From Cytobacillus oceanisediminis (lineage in GTDB: Bacteria > Bacillota > Bacilli > Bacillales > Cytobacillaceae), in contig NZ_QGTW01000024.1 of NCBI RefSeq assembly GCF_003182355.1, positions 1 through 57,583 of the forward strand: 57,583 nt of DNA, given 5' to 3'. The notes beneath the pieces were generated by a model. The model was not told where the DNA came from. It made no database searches and saw nothing but the letters and a program-made list of their open reading frames with translations. Positions 7,354-16,926 of this stretch are shown here, piece after piece; within the stretch, counting starts at the first letter, position 1; every line of letters starts with the position of its first letter. Made by a program: the position numbers and the translations under genes.

Positions 7354-9558
7354 TCAAGCCATTGTCTTTTTAATTAAATTTTCCCACAATTCCTTCGTCT
7401 CAGTCCAGCTTCCTTCTTTCAGGACACCCCGGTAAATAAGCTCCTCATAGCGTGATGTTAATCGGCTCATTTCCTTCGTAGAAAAGAAGCTGTCCACATA
7501 TTTGGCATACTCTCTTAAGGTTTGGCCATTTTTCCTCTTTAGGCCGTAACGGTCCAATTCCTTTAAAAGAATTAAATATGCTTTAGGAAAGTGTTCATCC
7601 TTTTCCGTCTGTTTAAATCTCAAGACAAAATAATGCGGGAGCCATTTGCCGCGCTTTTGGTAAAGCATAAAGATCAGTAATGCCACAGTCAATATCGCTA
7701 TTCCGATTACTTTCAAGTTGTCAGCAAAGAAAGCCTTCACTGACTCCCAAACCTCTTTTATGGAGAATGAGGATTCATCCGCGACTTTTTCTTCAGGCTT
7801 TTCTGGCTTAACAGGCGTTTCTGTCTCTTTCGGCTCTTCTGCTTCAGCCTGGTTCGTATTTTGGCCTGCATTATCAAAATTAAATTGAATGTTATTGCTA
7901 AAGCCCTGGGTAGGCTCAAACGGAACCCAGCCGATTTCAGGAAAATAAATTTCAACCCATGAATGGGCATTATTATTTGTCACTTCAAACAAACGAAGCC
8001 CCGAACCAGTAGACTGTTGGAATTCTCCCTCGGTATAGCCCTTGACCCATCTGGCAGGCAATCCAATCGACCTGGCCATGACCGCCATTGAAGAGGAGAA
8101 ATTATCGCAATAGCCCTGTTTTGTATCAAAAAGGAATTGATCAACATAATCCTCATCTTCATCCGGGACAGCCACGTCCTGCTGGTCATAATTGTATTCC
8201 GACCTGCGGAAATACCTTTCCAGCTCTCTGGCTTTTTCAAACCAATCGGTTTTATCCTGGGTGATTTCAAGCGCCAATTCCCTGACTCTATTTGGCAGTT
8301 CATCAGGCAGCTGTGTGTATCTTGCCAAAAATTCATCAGGCAGCACCCCTGCGTTAGTTTCTGCTGACTTTAGGGCGGTGACACTGTATTTCGGCACTTC
8401 GAACCTCAGTTTGTATTGATCTAACGCGACAGGACGGCCGCCATCGAGAGTACGGATTTTTTCAGTAGCCGTTTCGAGTTCATACGTAATAAACGGAGGA
8501 GCATCTATACTTTTAACTCCTAATGGATAAACCACGTGTGGGTAATTCATAAAAGTATACACAGAGCTCGTTTCTTCGGTTGTCTCAATTGCATCATTGT
8601 CGATAAACGATGAGACAGGAATATCCTCACCCATTCCAAATGGAAGGAATTCTTCTTCCGGCTGAGAGGTAACCCACCCTTTACCAGTGTATGTATCCTT
8701 CGTCTCCACCTTCCAATAGTGGCGTGACTCCACTTCTGCTCTAAAAACCACCCCGCTATCCCCAATAAAAGGGCCGCCTAGACGTGAATCATCTTCACCA
8801 TACCCGATTTTCTGGATACCCGATCCATCTCCGCCGCTGTTTTGTCCGTAAGATTTTATAAATGGCACCGGATCCGGCCACATTGGTTCTGCCTTTGGAG
8901 CCGCAAAGCCCAAGCCGGCGCTTACAGCTATCAGCAATGCAAGTGGAACCATCCATTTGCGGGATAGGGAGACTTCTTTCTTAATCCCTTCCTTGTCCAG
9001 AAGGCGATAAAAAGTCAATATCCCCATGACAGCAAAGCCCGCAATAACTGTTCTGACAATTGCCCCATTTGCCACATACGGGGTGAATGTGTCCAGAACG
9101 GTTATATAAATCAGCGTCATGAAAAAGAAGATAAAAATCTGCCTGCGGCTTATGAGCCAGTATTGAATTAAATAGGTCATCAGCCCAAGCAAAACAAAAA
9201 ATAATAAACTCCTGAACAGGTTGGTTATACTTGGCCAATCTCTATCAGCAATAAGACTAAAATTGTGTTTCAGGTCCTCCCAAAATGGCGAAATCCAGGA
9301 TGTTTGAAAGAAAGCACCTTCAAAATACAGAAAGTGCAGTACATAAACCACATAAAGCACTTTTATAAAGCCGCTTAATAAAGGGGAAACACTGTAAAAA
9401 GACATGAGTAGAGATAACATCAAAAATACCAGAAACACTGTTATATTCGATGTATCTGTTAGCTGTTCAAGTGGCCTCAGCCATTCCCATAATAGTAAAA
9501 ATCCCAAAACATAAAGAAGGAAGGTGGCAAGATCTTTTTGAACCTTTTGAGATGTCAT
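7354..9558 (-). CDS. yebA: Membrane transglutaminase-like protein (TgpA/YebA type)
   Basis: This 734-residue protein has about six membrane segments in the first 220 residues. An extracytoplasmic transglutaminase-like core follows, with the triad region YCDNF (Cys), NAHSWVE (His) and FEPTQGF, where the third residue is Glu rather than the more common Asp. After a Glu/Pro/Lys-rich linker and one more membrane helix (KVIGIAILTVALLIF), a DUF4129-like cytoplasmic tail closes the protein. It overlaps the DUF58 gene by four bases and is third in a moxR-DUF58-transglutaminase operon, the order of yeaC-yeaD-yebA in B. subtilis. The substrate is unknown; a cell-envelope role is an inference. A weak hairpin lies after the stop, near 7276-7313. 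Confidence 0.88.
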   Translation of the reverse strand: MTSQKVQKDLATFLLYVLGFLLLWEWLRPLEQLTDTSNITVFLVFLMLSLLMSFYSVSPLLSGFIKVLYVVYVLHFLYFEGAFFQTSWISPFWEDLKHNFSLIADRDWPSITNLFRSLLFFVLLGLMTYLIQYWLISRRQIFIFFFMTLIYITVLDTFTPYVANGAIVRTVIAGFAVMGILTFYRLLDKEGIKKEVSLSRKWMVPLALLIAVSAGLGFAAPKAEPMWPDPVPFIKSYGQNSGGDGSGIQKIGYGEDDSRLGGPFIGDSGVVFRAEVESRHYWKVETKDTYTGKGWVTSQPEEEFLPFGMGEDIPVSSFIDNDAIETTEETSSVYTFMNYPHVVYPLGVKSIDAPPFITYELETATEKIRTLDGGRPVALDQYKLRFEVPKYSVTALKSAETNAGVLPDEFLARYTQLPDELPNRVRELALEITQDKTDWFEKARELERYFRRSEYNYDQQDVAVPDEDEDYVDQFLFDTKQGYCDNFSSSMAVMARSIGLPARWVKGYTEGEFQQSTGSGLRLFEVTNNNAHSWVEIYFPEIGWVPFEPTQGFSNNIQFNFDNAGQNTNQAEAEEPKETETPVKPEKPEEKVADESSFSIKEVWESVKAFFADNLKVIGIAILTVALLIFMLYQKRGKWLPHYFVLRFKQTEKDEHFPKAYLILLKELDRYGLKRKNGQTLREYAKYVDSFFSTKEMSRLTSRYEELIYRGVLKEGSWTETKELWENLIKKTMA

Positions 9559-10772
9559 CCTTTGCTCACCCCCGTAAATACATCTGAAAACTGTCCGTTA
9601 TGAACCATGATTACCCGGACTCCCCTTGAATTGGCTGATGCTTTTAGCGCAATTTCCTCCTGCAGAGGGGATTCAAGCATGTCTTTTATTAAAAAGACTG
9701 TAATTGAGCCATTTTTTGAAGCGACAAATCCGGCTTTCTCAATCAGAGCCTTTGATAATTTGGATGTAACGAGCATAAGCTGGCTGTTTTGCTGCAAGAG
9801 AAAGCTTTCAGCTTCAAGTACACGGTCTAACGGTACAGAAGAATCACCCTTTATTTTGGCCAAATGATAAAACAGCTGAAGCTGCTGCGCTTCTCCGCCC
9901 TTGACCTGAAAATTAGTCCGTTCTGCTGCAGTAGACAGAAAGCCAACTTGAGCTCCTTTTCGAAGAATGGCTCTTATAATGGATGCAGTAAAAGAAACAA
10001 CGGCTTCAAATCGGCTATCCGGTTCACAATCCATGAGAATAAAGACATCATGAGACTGTCTTTGTTCAAATTCCTTTGTCATAATATCATTTCTCTTAGC
10101 GGTCGCTTTCCAGTTAATCCAGGAATACCGATCTCCCGGCTGATACTCCCTTATGCCGATCGCCATGGAGGTATCCCTTTGCACCCGCTCTTTTGAGGCA
10201 GTCATTCCCTGATCATAATGATGTGCCAAAGGCTTATAGATGATCTCCTCATAAGCCGGATAAACAATCATTCGATTCTCTGCACGAACCTGTTTTTCTT
10301 TTTCAATTAAACCAAGCGAATCCCCTGTTATAATGCGAATAGAGGTAAAGAAATGCTCCCCCCTCGGCAAACTATCTATTTGATATTGCACGGAAATTTC
10401 CTTTTGGAACCCGGGAAACAAAAACCGCTTTGCCCTTTTCCCCTGCTTTGAATAAAGGAGCTGCTCGCTCATCCCATCCTCGATAACCAAATATAATAAT
10501 GGAACTGCAGCTTTCCTCCTTATTTTCAATGTGATGACAGCATTTTCACCTGCATTGAACTCCGTTTTAGGCAGTACCCTTTCCACTTGAAAGTCGTTTA
10601 AGGAATAAAAAGATAAAGCGAGCGCATATAAAGCAAAAGGAAGAAAACTGTAAAATAGAAACCAGCTCACAAACCCTCCCTGAAACATGGCATAGGAAAA
10701 GGTGAGGAGAATAAGAACGAATAAAATGATTAGTTTCCAAACACCTTTTAGCGTATTAAACACCAGGTTCAT
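9555..10772 (-). CDS. yeaD: DUF58 domain membrane protein (YeaD-like)
   Basis: This 405-residue protein has two N-terminal membrane helices (about 10-55), then a beta-rich region. The DUF58 signature follows, YQPGDRYSWINWKATAK, in a von Willebrand A-like fold near residues 200-340. It starts one base after the moxR stop codon and overlaps the transglutaminase gene, so the three are surely co-transcribed. MoxR ATPases with DUF58 proteins are thought to act as chaperone or assembly pairs for envelope proteins. No biochemical function can be claimed here. Confidence 0.88.
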   Translation of the reverse strand: MNLVFNTLKGVWKLIILFVLILLTFSYAMFQGGFVSWFLFYSFLPFALYALALSFYSLNDFQVERVLPKTEFNAGENAVITLKIRRKAAVPLLYLVIEDGMSEQLLYSKQGKRAKRFLFPGFQKEISVQYQIDSLPRGEHFFTSIRIITGDSLGLIEKEKQVRAENRMIVYPAYEEIIYKPLAHHYDQGMTASKERVQRDTSMAIGIREYQPGDRYSWINWKATAKRNDIMTKEFEQRQSHDVFILMDCEPDSRFEAVVSFTASIIRAILRKGAQVGFLSTAAERTNFQVKGGEAQQLQLFYHLAKIKGDSSVPLDRVLEAESFLLQQNSQLMLVTSKLSKALIEKAGFVASKNGSITVFLIKDMLESPLQEEIALKASANSRGVRVIMVHNGQFSDVFTGVSKG

Positions 10773-10773
10773 A

Positions 10774-11730
10774 TTACTTCACTAACCTTTGAACAGGGAC
10801 TGGAACCCTGGCAATAACACGTTCCACTACTTCATCCGCCGTAATGCCTTCAAACTTTGCCTCGGATTTTAAAATAATCCGGTGGACAAACACAGCTGGT
10901 GCCAAATACTGAATATCATCCGGGAGTACATAATCGCGTCCATACATAAATGCGTATGCCTGGGCCGCTTTCATTAAAGCAATCGAACCACGCGGACTCG
11001 CCCCTAAATACACACTGCTATGCGTTCTAGTCCGGCTGGCAATATCCACAATATATCGTTTTATTGTATCATCAACATGGACTTCCTTGATTTCATTCTG
11101 CAGCTCACGGAGCTCCGCCAAATCTATGACGGGCTCCAGTTCTTCAATTGGCGGAATCCGCTGCGCCCGGTTAAGCACTTCCATTTCCTCCGAAACCCCG
11201 GGATAGCCCATCTTCATTTTTAATAAAAAACGATCCAGCTGTGCTTCCGGAAGCGGATATGTTCCTTCATACTCAATCGGGTTCTGTGTCGCCATAACAA
11301 AGAACGGTTTTTCAAGGCCGTGTGTTACCCCATCAATTGTGACGCTGCTTTCTTCCATTCCCTCGAGAAGCGCGGATTGCGTTTTGGGAGAAGTTCTGTT
11401 GATTTCATCTGCTAAAATGATATTGCCCATGATTGGACCTGGCCTGAATTGGAATTCCATTTCCTTTGGATTATAGATGGATACACCTGTTACATCTGAA
11501 GGAAGTAAATCAGGTGTGAACTGTATACGCTTGAATGCTGCACCAATAGATTTCGCTAGCGCACGCACCATCATCGTTTTTCCGACACCTGGAACATCCT
11601 CCAGCAATACATGGCCTTCCGCGAGAAGCGCCACCAAGCTTAACTCAGCTACATCCCGTTTACCGATCATTACTTTCTCAATATTCCCCAATACCCTCTC
11701 TATCGTAGGGTGCATATGATTCCGATCCAT
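10774..11730 (-). CDS. yeaC: MoxR-family AAA+ ATPase (YeaC-like)
   Basis: This 318-residue AAA+ ATPase has Walker A in DVPGVGKTMMVRAL, Walker B in ILADEINR, and a sensor region in FVMATQNPIEYEGTYPLPEAQ. These mark the MoxR (RavA/CbbQ-related) group. It is first in the operon with DUF58 and transglutaminase genes, the usual MoxR neighbourhood. The ribosome site AGGAGAGG lies six bases before ATG. It probably remodels or activates the DUF58 and transglutaminase partners; the actual client is not known. Confidence 0.92.
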   Translation of the reverse strand: MDRNHMHPTIERVLGNIEKVMIGKRDVAELSLVALLAEGHVLLEDVPGVGKTMMVRALAKSIGAAFKRIQFTPDLLPSDVTGVSIYNPKEMEFQFRPGPIMGNIILADEINRTSPKTQSALLEGMEESSVTIDGVTHGLEKPFFVMATQNPIEYEGTYPLPEAQLDRFLLKMKMGYPGVSEEMEVLNRAQRIPPIEELEPVIDLAELRELQNEIKEVHVDDTIKRYIVDIASRTRTHSSVYLGASPRGSIALMKAAQAYAFMYGRDYVLPDDIQYLAPAVFVHRIILKSEAKFEGITADEVVERVIARVPVPVQRLVK

Positions 11731-11965
11731 GTAAAACCTCTCCTTATCTATCTCATGCGTTTTGCATTTATTAAATCTAATAAAATTACTTCAACCATTT
11801 ATATATTCGATATCTCGTCTAAAAGTCCTGTCACCTGACGATACGTTTCTGTCTTTTTGAAAAAATTGGCATAATACTATTAACGGTTAAACTGGTAAAA
11901 GGTTTCATAAAATTATTGGAATTTTTTTGCGGAAGGAATGAAGCTTCATACTGCATATCTCCCAA

Positions 11966-11998
11966 TTAAAAAAGGCTGCCACCCAGCAGCCCAAAAAA
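11966..11998 (-). terminator. Intrinsic terminator after the lipase-like gene
   Basis: The minus strand carries GGGCTGC, a GC-rich loop, GCAGCC and then TTTTTT. A-rich and T-rich flanks on both sides mean it could work in both directions. The 11731-11965 stretch upstream of moxR holds no gene that I can see. Confidence 0.8.
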
Positions 11999-12001
11999 TA
12001 C

Positions 12002-13459
12002 TTATTGACGTTCACCATGCTTATTTACATAGAAAGATTCAATGATCGTTCTCTCGAAAGGCTTCCCATTAGAGGTTACCCCTCTTACTTCAGTTGTAAC
12101 GTTGTATACGCCTTCCTGTTTGAAATCGCTATCCGCGATAAGTCCGTCTTTCTCACCCTTTTTCTTTTTTTGCAGCTTTTTCCCGGTTGAATCGAATCCG
12201 AAGTGAGTCCATTTTGTTTTATAAGTTTTATTGCTGTTCATAATGCCGGCCTTTTTCTGGAGTGTCTCATTTAAAGGGCTATCGAGAGAGACTGTATAGA
12301 GGTAAGAGGCCTTTCCAGGTCCCTCCAATGACCAGGTCCCTGCTTCAGGTGCATCCATTTCAAACTGGTGAACCCATGCTCCCTTAAAAAATTCCGATGC
12401 CTCTTTATAGATCTTTTTTGTTTTAAACGCCTTCCCGTCCGGACCGGTCAATTTTAATGAAGACAAATTCCTATTGCTTAAGAAGGATACAGTCATGGAT
12501 TTAACATTTTCTTCAACGGCAAAATGGTCGTTTAAAGCATTCACTGCTTTGCCGCCTTTTACAATCGAGTGTATACTCGGCTTATATGTTGGAGTTTCCT
12601 TGCTTGCCGATGCCAGACTAGAAGGATGGGTAACCGTTGTATATGGCCTAAATGCCTGGAATGTGTAGGATCCTTCCCGGATGGTCGTATGGTTCCAGCT
12701 GCCTTCCTGTGCAATAGCGGCACCGGGTAAACGGGAATTAATTGTAGTTACAACGCCATCATTTTTGCCGTACTGGCTTAAGTATAAGCCGCCCCAATAG
12801 GAAGGGCTTCCAAAGGAACCCCATCTTGTACCGCCAAGTGTATAATACTGATTTTTTGCGGCATTTACATGAGTATCCGTTATAGTCCTGAAGTATTGCA
12901 TATTGCCTGTCTGCAGGGATTCGGTTGCTTCATTGTTGTTTCCAAGGAGAGCAGCCAGCCACCAGGCTGCACTGCTATGTGCGAGATCTGCGAGCTGGGT
13001 TCCATGATGCGGAGATGATAAGGAAATGACATTTGAAACATATTGATGCGCTCCATAATGAACAAGTGCTGTTTGCGTATCCACCCCGCCTTTACTGTAG
13101 CCGATAATTACAAGCTTTTTCCCGCCAAAATGATTGTATATTTCCTCCAGTTTTTCGGCCAGCATGACGCCATTCGCCCACATGTCCCGATCAGGATGAA
13201 GGTCGATGAAAGCAGTTTCATAGCCATTGGCCAACGCAACTTCGTACATGTCATTTCCTTCATGCCATACTGCTGATGAATTATTATAGCCATGAACAAA
13301 AACGAGAGGAGACTTTGCCGGATCAATTAAGCCTGGAGTGTCTCCAGAGTACCAATAGCCTGGAGCCCCCCTGTCATCTCCTCCAGAACCGCCGGCCTTC
13401 ACCATTCCAGGAAAAATCAGCATCACACAAAATACAACTCCTGCCATTTGTATTATCAA
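12002..13459 (-). CDS. Secreted lipase-like alpha/beta hydrolase
   Basis: The catalytic half carries a lipase oxyanion-loop motif VFVHGYNNSS and a nucleophile elbow GYSKGG (Ser), followed by LSSPHHGTQLADLAH, all typical of extracellular triacylglycerol lipases and esterases. About 200 C-terminal residues form a beta-rich region (GPDGKAF, EAGTWSLEGPG) that looks like an accessory Ig-like or jelly-roll domain. I place the start at TTG 13459, seven bases after AAGGAGG. This gives a hydrophobic signal sequence ending near FPGMVKA. An ATG at 13447 is possible. The longer open frame from 13591 lacks a ribosome site. Substrate unknown. It stands alone before a terminator. Confidence 0.8.
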   Translation of the reverse strand: MIIQMAGVVFCVMLIFPGMVKAGGSGGDDRGAPGYWYSGDTPGLIDPAKSPLVFVHGYNNSSAVWHEGNDMYEVALANGYETAFIDLHPDRDMWANGVMLAEKLEEIYNHFGGKKLVIIGYSKGGVDTQTALVHYGAHQYVSNVISLSSPHHGTQLADLAHSSAAWWLAALLGNNNEATESLQTGNMQYFRTITDTHVNAAKNQYYTLGGTRWGSFGSPSYWGGLYLSQYGKNDGVVTTINSRLPGAAIAQEGSWNHTTIREGSYTFQAFRPYTTVTHPSSLASASKETPTYKPSIHSIVKGGKAVNALNDHFAVEENVKSMTVSFLSNRNLSSLKLTGPDGKAFKTKKIYKEASEFFKGAWVHQFEMDAPEAGTWSLEGPGKASYLYTVSLDSPLNETLQKKAGIMNSNKTYKTKWTHFGFDSTGKKLQKKKKGEKDGLIADSDFKQEGVYNVTTEVRGVTSNGKPFERTIIESFYVNKHGERQ

Positions 13460-13621
13460 ACCTTTCCCTCCTTCAGAAAGATCTCTGACAAAAAAGCCCA
13501 TTCTATGTAATTTTATAATTTTCAGAAAATAAAAGAAAGAGTATTTGAATTTTTTTGTAAATTCATTCCCAAAAGAAAAAAGCGCCTGCATATTACAAGC
13601 ACTTCTACCTATTAAACTCTT

Positions 13622-13825
13622 TTAAGTATGACAGTCCTTGAATTGTCTCAACATCCTCCCTCCTAAGTTCAAAACTTTGTCTAAATAGGAAATTTTCAGC
13701 AACAGATTTTTAATCTTCATTTCTTTTATAGTAGGAGATAAAAGGATATAGGCTTTCAGGATTTTCAAATTATAAAACTGCCCTAACCCAGGAAATACAA
13801 GGGATAAAAAAACTGCCTCCATCAC
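13622..13825 (-). pseudogene. Remnant of a small membrane protein with an FPGLGQFYN motif
   Basis: A 67-codon frame contains LSLVFPGLGQFYN, a motif found at the N-terminus of small multi-pass proteins in Bacillaceae. The remainder lacks the expected helices. Just upstream another frame reads MKLDPMV then stop, as if a frameshift had separated the true start. No ribosome site is convincing. I treat it as a decayed fragment. The rest of the 13460-13867 gap holds nothing else clear except an 18-bp AT palindrome at 13854-13871. Confidence 0.35.
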
Positions 13826-13867
13826 ACCATAGGATCAAGCTTCATGACTTTAATTAAGTTTATAAAC

Positions 13868-15568
13868 TTAATAAGAAACTCCTGTGCGGTTATGTGTTTT
13901 TTCAAATTCAGCTTTATTCGGATCAAAGTATTTGTCATTAAAAGCCGCTACGAATTTATCATCTTTTATATATCCCGCTCCCCATGTTGGATCCATGGTC
14001 AGCCAGCTGCCATCGACTTTTACTTCCACCCAGGCGTGCCTTTGAGGCCAGAATCCGCTAAAGGCAGTGCCTTCCACAAAACGGGCTTCCATGTTGCTTG
14101 CCCGCAGCAAGGCAATAGTGAGATAGGAGTAATCCTGGCAGACACCAGTCTTAGAATCCAGGGTCTTCAGGGCGCTATCATCCCAGTTAAAATCATCTGT
14201 TTCTAGTTTTTCAACATCATAGGAAATGGTTTTTGCCACATAATCATAAACGGCTTTAGCTTTTTCCCGGTCACTGCTCTTACCTTCTGTTATCTCTGTA
14301 GCCAATTCTGTAATGGGCTGGGCATGTGATTGGATTCCCCTTGATGGGAGCAAGTCACGTTTATCTTCGCCAGTGGACTCAACCTCGAACTTGGCAAAGC
14401 CATAAAACCTGAAATAATCACTGTTTTCTTCTTTTATTTCCGGAACACTTAGCGTTACTTCATATGTACCGGGACCGAACCTTAAATAAAATGAATCATC
14501 AAATATGAAGTCTTCAACAGGGATTACATCCAGCGCCTCGTCCTCGCCTTTTTTAGTGGTGATATAGATGTGTGTGGTTTCAGAGCCAAATTCCGCCTTT
14601 GGATCAATTTTTCCTTTAACAGTAAAGGTGCCATCCGATTCTTCGCCGCCATACTGCGGATACTCCAATGTTACTCCTCGTTCCTCATAGGTTTTAGAGT
14701 ATTCAATTGGGCTCATTATTCTATCAGACTCGTTATCTATCAAAAGAATTGTAGCAGTCTGGTAATAATTTTCACGTTCCTTATCGGGTATCAATATTTC
14801 AAGGTTATGGATTCCATTTCCGTAGAATAAAGGAACCTTATACGAGAACTTTCCATCCTTAATGGGGATAACATGCTTCCACGTTTCAGCATCCTTGTTT
14901 AATTTGAGCATGATTGTATCACTATCTGCCAGGTTCCCTGCTTCTCCTTTCAATGTGAAAACTTCGTTCTCCTTCACATAACTCGAATTCAAGTCCAAAT
15001 TTATTTCTGCTTCCTGTCCAAACGGAGTAAAGGTTATATCCCGCTCCACTTCAGAGCTGACGTTGTGGACTGTAAAAGCGGCAGTGTCGTAGTAATAATT
15101 ATCGCTGTCCATGCTTGGAAGCTGAACGGTTACCCGATATTCACCTTCCCCATTAAAGAAACGAATTGGCTGTTTGAACTTCCCTTCCTTGATTGGAGCA
15201 AAATACTCATGATCATAGCCGGCGGGTCCCTCTTCTGTGGAACGAACCTTTATCCAGGCATACTCAGATTTTAATTCAGAATATTTCTCGACCTCTCCTT
15301 CCACAGTCACCTTGCCATTCACAGCAAATTCCTTATATTCAGGGTTTTTTAAAGTTGCCTGGACTTCCTGGCTATAAGATGTCAACTCCAGTGGCGCCAG
15401 CTCCAGTTCCTTGTTTTTTTCTTCAGCAAGCTTTTCGAATTTGTCCTCTTCCTTCTTTGTTGCCTTTGTCTCCGTATTGCTTGTGTCGGAATTGCTGCAG
15501 GCGGAAAGGAACAGACAACTGCTAACTAAACATATAAAGATTATAAGTAGGTGATTTTTTTGAGTCAT
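13868..15568 (-). CDS. Transglutaminase-domain lipoprotein with three tandem beta repeats
   Basis: A lipoprotein signal is clear: the hydrophobic stretch ends in FLSAC, with Cys24 as the lipidated residue. After a charged linker come three repeats of about 105 residues, each with a VxGxV-like start and a strand pattern such as GEYRVTVQLP, GIHNLEILIP and GTYEVTLSVP. The C-terminal 150 residues are a transglutaminase-like core with GVCQDYSYLT (Cys), RHAWVEV (His) and MDPTWG (Asp). The start at 15568 has TGGAGG six bases upstream; an ATG at 15580 overlaps that site. The gene follows the damaged KLRNP module by about 30 bases, so it may belong to the same transcript. It probably works on the outer membrane face or wall; substrate unknown. 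Confidence 0.85.
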   Translation of the reverse strand: MTQKNHLLIIFICLVSSCLFLSACSNSDTSNTETKATKKEEDKFEKLAEEKNKELELAPLELTSYSQEVQATLKNPEYKEFAVNGKVTVEGEVEKYSELKSEYAWIKVRSTEEGPAGYDHEYFAPIKEGKFKQPIRFFNGEGEYRVTVQLPSMDSDNYYYDTAAFTVHNVSSEVERDITFTPFGQEAEINLDLNSSYVKENEVFTLKGEAGNLADSDTIMLKLNKDAETWKHVIPIKDGKFSYKVPLFYGNGIHNLEILIPDKERENYYQTATILLIDNESDRIMSPIEYSKTYEERGVTLEYPQYGGEESDGTFTVKGKIDPKAEFGSETTHIYITTKKGEDEALDVIPVEDFIFDDSFYLRFGPGTYEVTLSVPEIKEENSDYFRFYGFAKFEVESTGEDKRDLLPSRGIQSHAQPITELATEITEGKSSDREKAKAVYDYVAKTISYDVEKLETDDFNWDDSALKTLDSKTGVCQDYSYLTIALLRASNMEARFVEGTAFSGFWPQRHAWVEVKVDGSWLTMDPTWGAGYIKDDKFVAAFNDKYFDPNKAEFEKTHNRTGVSY

Positions 15569-15596
15569 GAGGTCCTCCATATGTAACGTTATCTCT

Positions 15597-15810
15597 TATT
15601 TTGGATTTCTTAATTTAACGAGCATATTTTCTTCAAAATATTTTGACCATCTTTATCAAATTTCTCTTCAAGGGATTCCTTTAGTCTTGTTTGATCAACA
15701 AACACTTTATTCCCTTCGTAATCCTGCTCAAATTCCTTCATGGATTTTTCTAGAGCACCTTGATTAGATTGTTTAGCCGTTACCAATAAATGCTTAATAT
15801 TTCAATGGCA
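15597..15810 (-). pseudogene. 3' remnant of a third KLRNP-family gene
   Basis: The translation TAKQSNQGALEKSMKEFEQD aligns closely with the C-terminus of the intact protein at 19292-20146 (TAKQSNQGALEKSM versus AAKQSNQGALEKSM). A one-base deletion within GGTCAAAATATTTT shifts the frame, but the shifted frame still ends in KLRNPK and a stop at 15597. Only about the last 70 codons survive. It marks the downstream end of a tandem array. Confidence 0.8.
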
Positions 15811-15815
15811 TCCTG

Positions 15816-16150
15816 CTACTCCTCTATTTTTTGAGTGTAATTACTAATGAAAGCTGTAAGCTGATTCTCTAATTCTGTCACTTGCTCCTCTGAATAAGGC
15901 ATTGCTGTGTTCAGATCGTCCCATACCATTTGCTCTTCATCATTTACACTGTTAATTGAGGTTAACTTCTCAATCAGTCCTTTAAGCTTTTCAGGATTGT
16001 GGGTAAAAGAAGACTTTATATGGCCTTCATACTGAACCAGTAAAGAATAGTATTCCATCATTTTAGCCGGCTGTAATGACTGCTACTTCCTGTAAGGTTC
16101 CTTCTAATAATCCCAACTATCAGAACCAACCCGGAAAAATTTTTCACCAT
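15816..16150 (-). pseudogene. Frameshifted copy of the small module protein
   Basis: The sequence from ATG 16150 starts MVKNFSGLVLIVGIIRRN, identical to the N-terminus of the gene at 18041-18487. One missing base near AAGGAACC then breaks the frame after 18 codons. The remaining frame (from 16061) continues MMEYYSLLVQYEGHIKSSFT, again like the paralog, but its C-terminus (acidic, helical, no membrane segment) differs. Translation might restart at 16061 and give an 81-residue protein, but no good ribosome site is seen there. Confidence 0.65.
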
Positions 16151-16202
16151 CTTAAGTTCCTTTCTTAAATTCTGCTGAATCTAGCTTATTCCATAAAAAA
16201 AA

Positions 16203-16226
16203 GCCATAAGCTAGTATTCTTATGAC
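16203..16226 (-). terminator. Terminator between module genes (downstream copy)
   Basis: GTCATAAG (16226-16219) pairs with CTTATGGC (16210-16203), followed by a T run on the minus strand. It is nearly identical to the hairpin at 18539-18562, evidence that the flanking genes were duplicated together. Confidence 0.7.
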
Positions 16227-16229
16227 TTT

Positions 16230-16902
16230 AAAGTTAGCTTCCTTGAATTCATCGCCCGCCGAACAGGCATCGTCTTCCATTTATTAAGGGCATTTGTCAT
16301 GAGATTGTTTGGAGAGGCAGCGGCAGCAAAATAATTTTCATGATGAGCAAAGTGACATAGACATTCTGTTAACTGGAAAAGCATAGCTAACAACGATAGC
16401 CGTTAATGGAATCCCTCCATCTGAAAACTTCCATTCTGCCACTGAAAGAGAAACGACGTAAAAGAAGAGCGGTTAAATAAGTAAAATAGCTTCCAGTTTT
16501 TCTCTTTATTTAGACAATTCAAGCATCTCTTCTTGCAAATGACTTCTATCGGTATTGTTCCAACTGTTGCTGAAACTCATCTTCTTTGATTAAATACGCA
16601 AAAAAAGCATATTTAATCGTATCTCCATAGATTTTGCCTGTTTTTACTGTATGGTTTCTTGTATCCTGGCTAGCCAAGCTAATCATGGGGAGAAGGATGA
16701 TATAAAGGCTCATTAACATAAAAACGCTTTGGAAAATTGAAGTCCATAAAGACAGATTAAAAACCTCAAAAGGCATGGCAATAAAGTTAATGGCTATTGT
16801 ATATATGGCTTGAATTGGAAGAATAATTGTAATGCCAATCAGAATTACACGGAGGAAGTATTTTTTATATAATTCACTGCCCTCTTTTATTGCTTGCAGC
16901 AA
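16230..16902 (-). pseudogene. Broken paralog of the module membrane protein
   Basis: From TTG 16902 (GGGGG eight bases upstream) an open frame of 118 codons encodes two hydrophobic segments (FLRVILIGITIILPIQAI and a second near SVFMLMSLYIILLP). It then leaves the expected frame. Downstream, at about 16230-16310, another frame reads MTNALNKWKTMPVRR and NSRKLTLKS stop, matching the C-terminus of the intact gene at 18556-19278. The central helices are missing or scrambled. The 118-codon product might still be made. Confidence 0.7.
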
Positions 16903-16926
16903 AGCAAATTCCCCCTTTTAGGTTTA

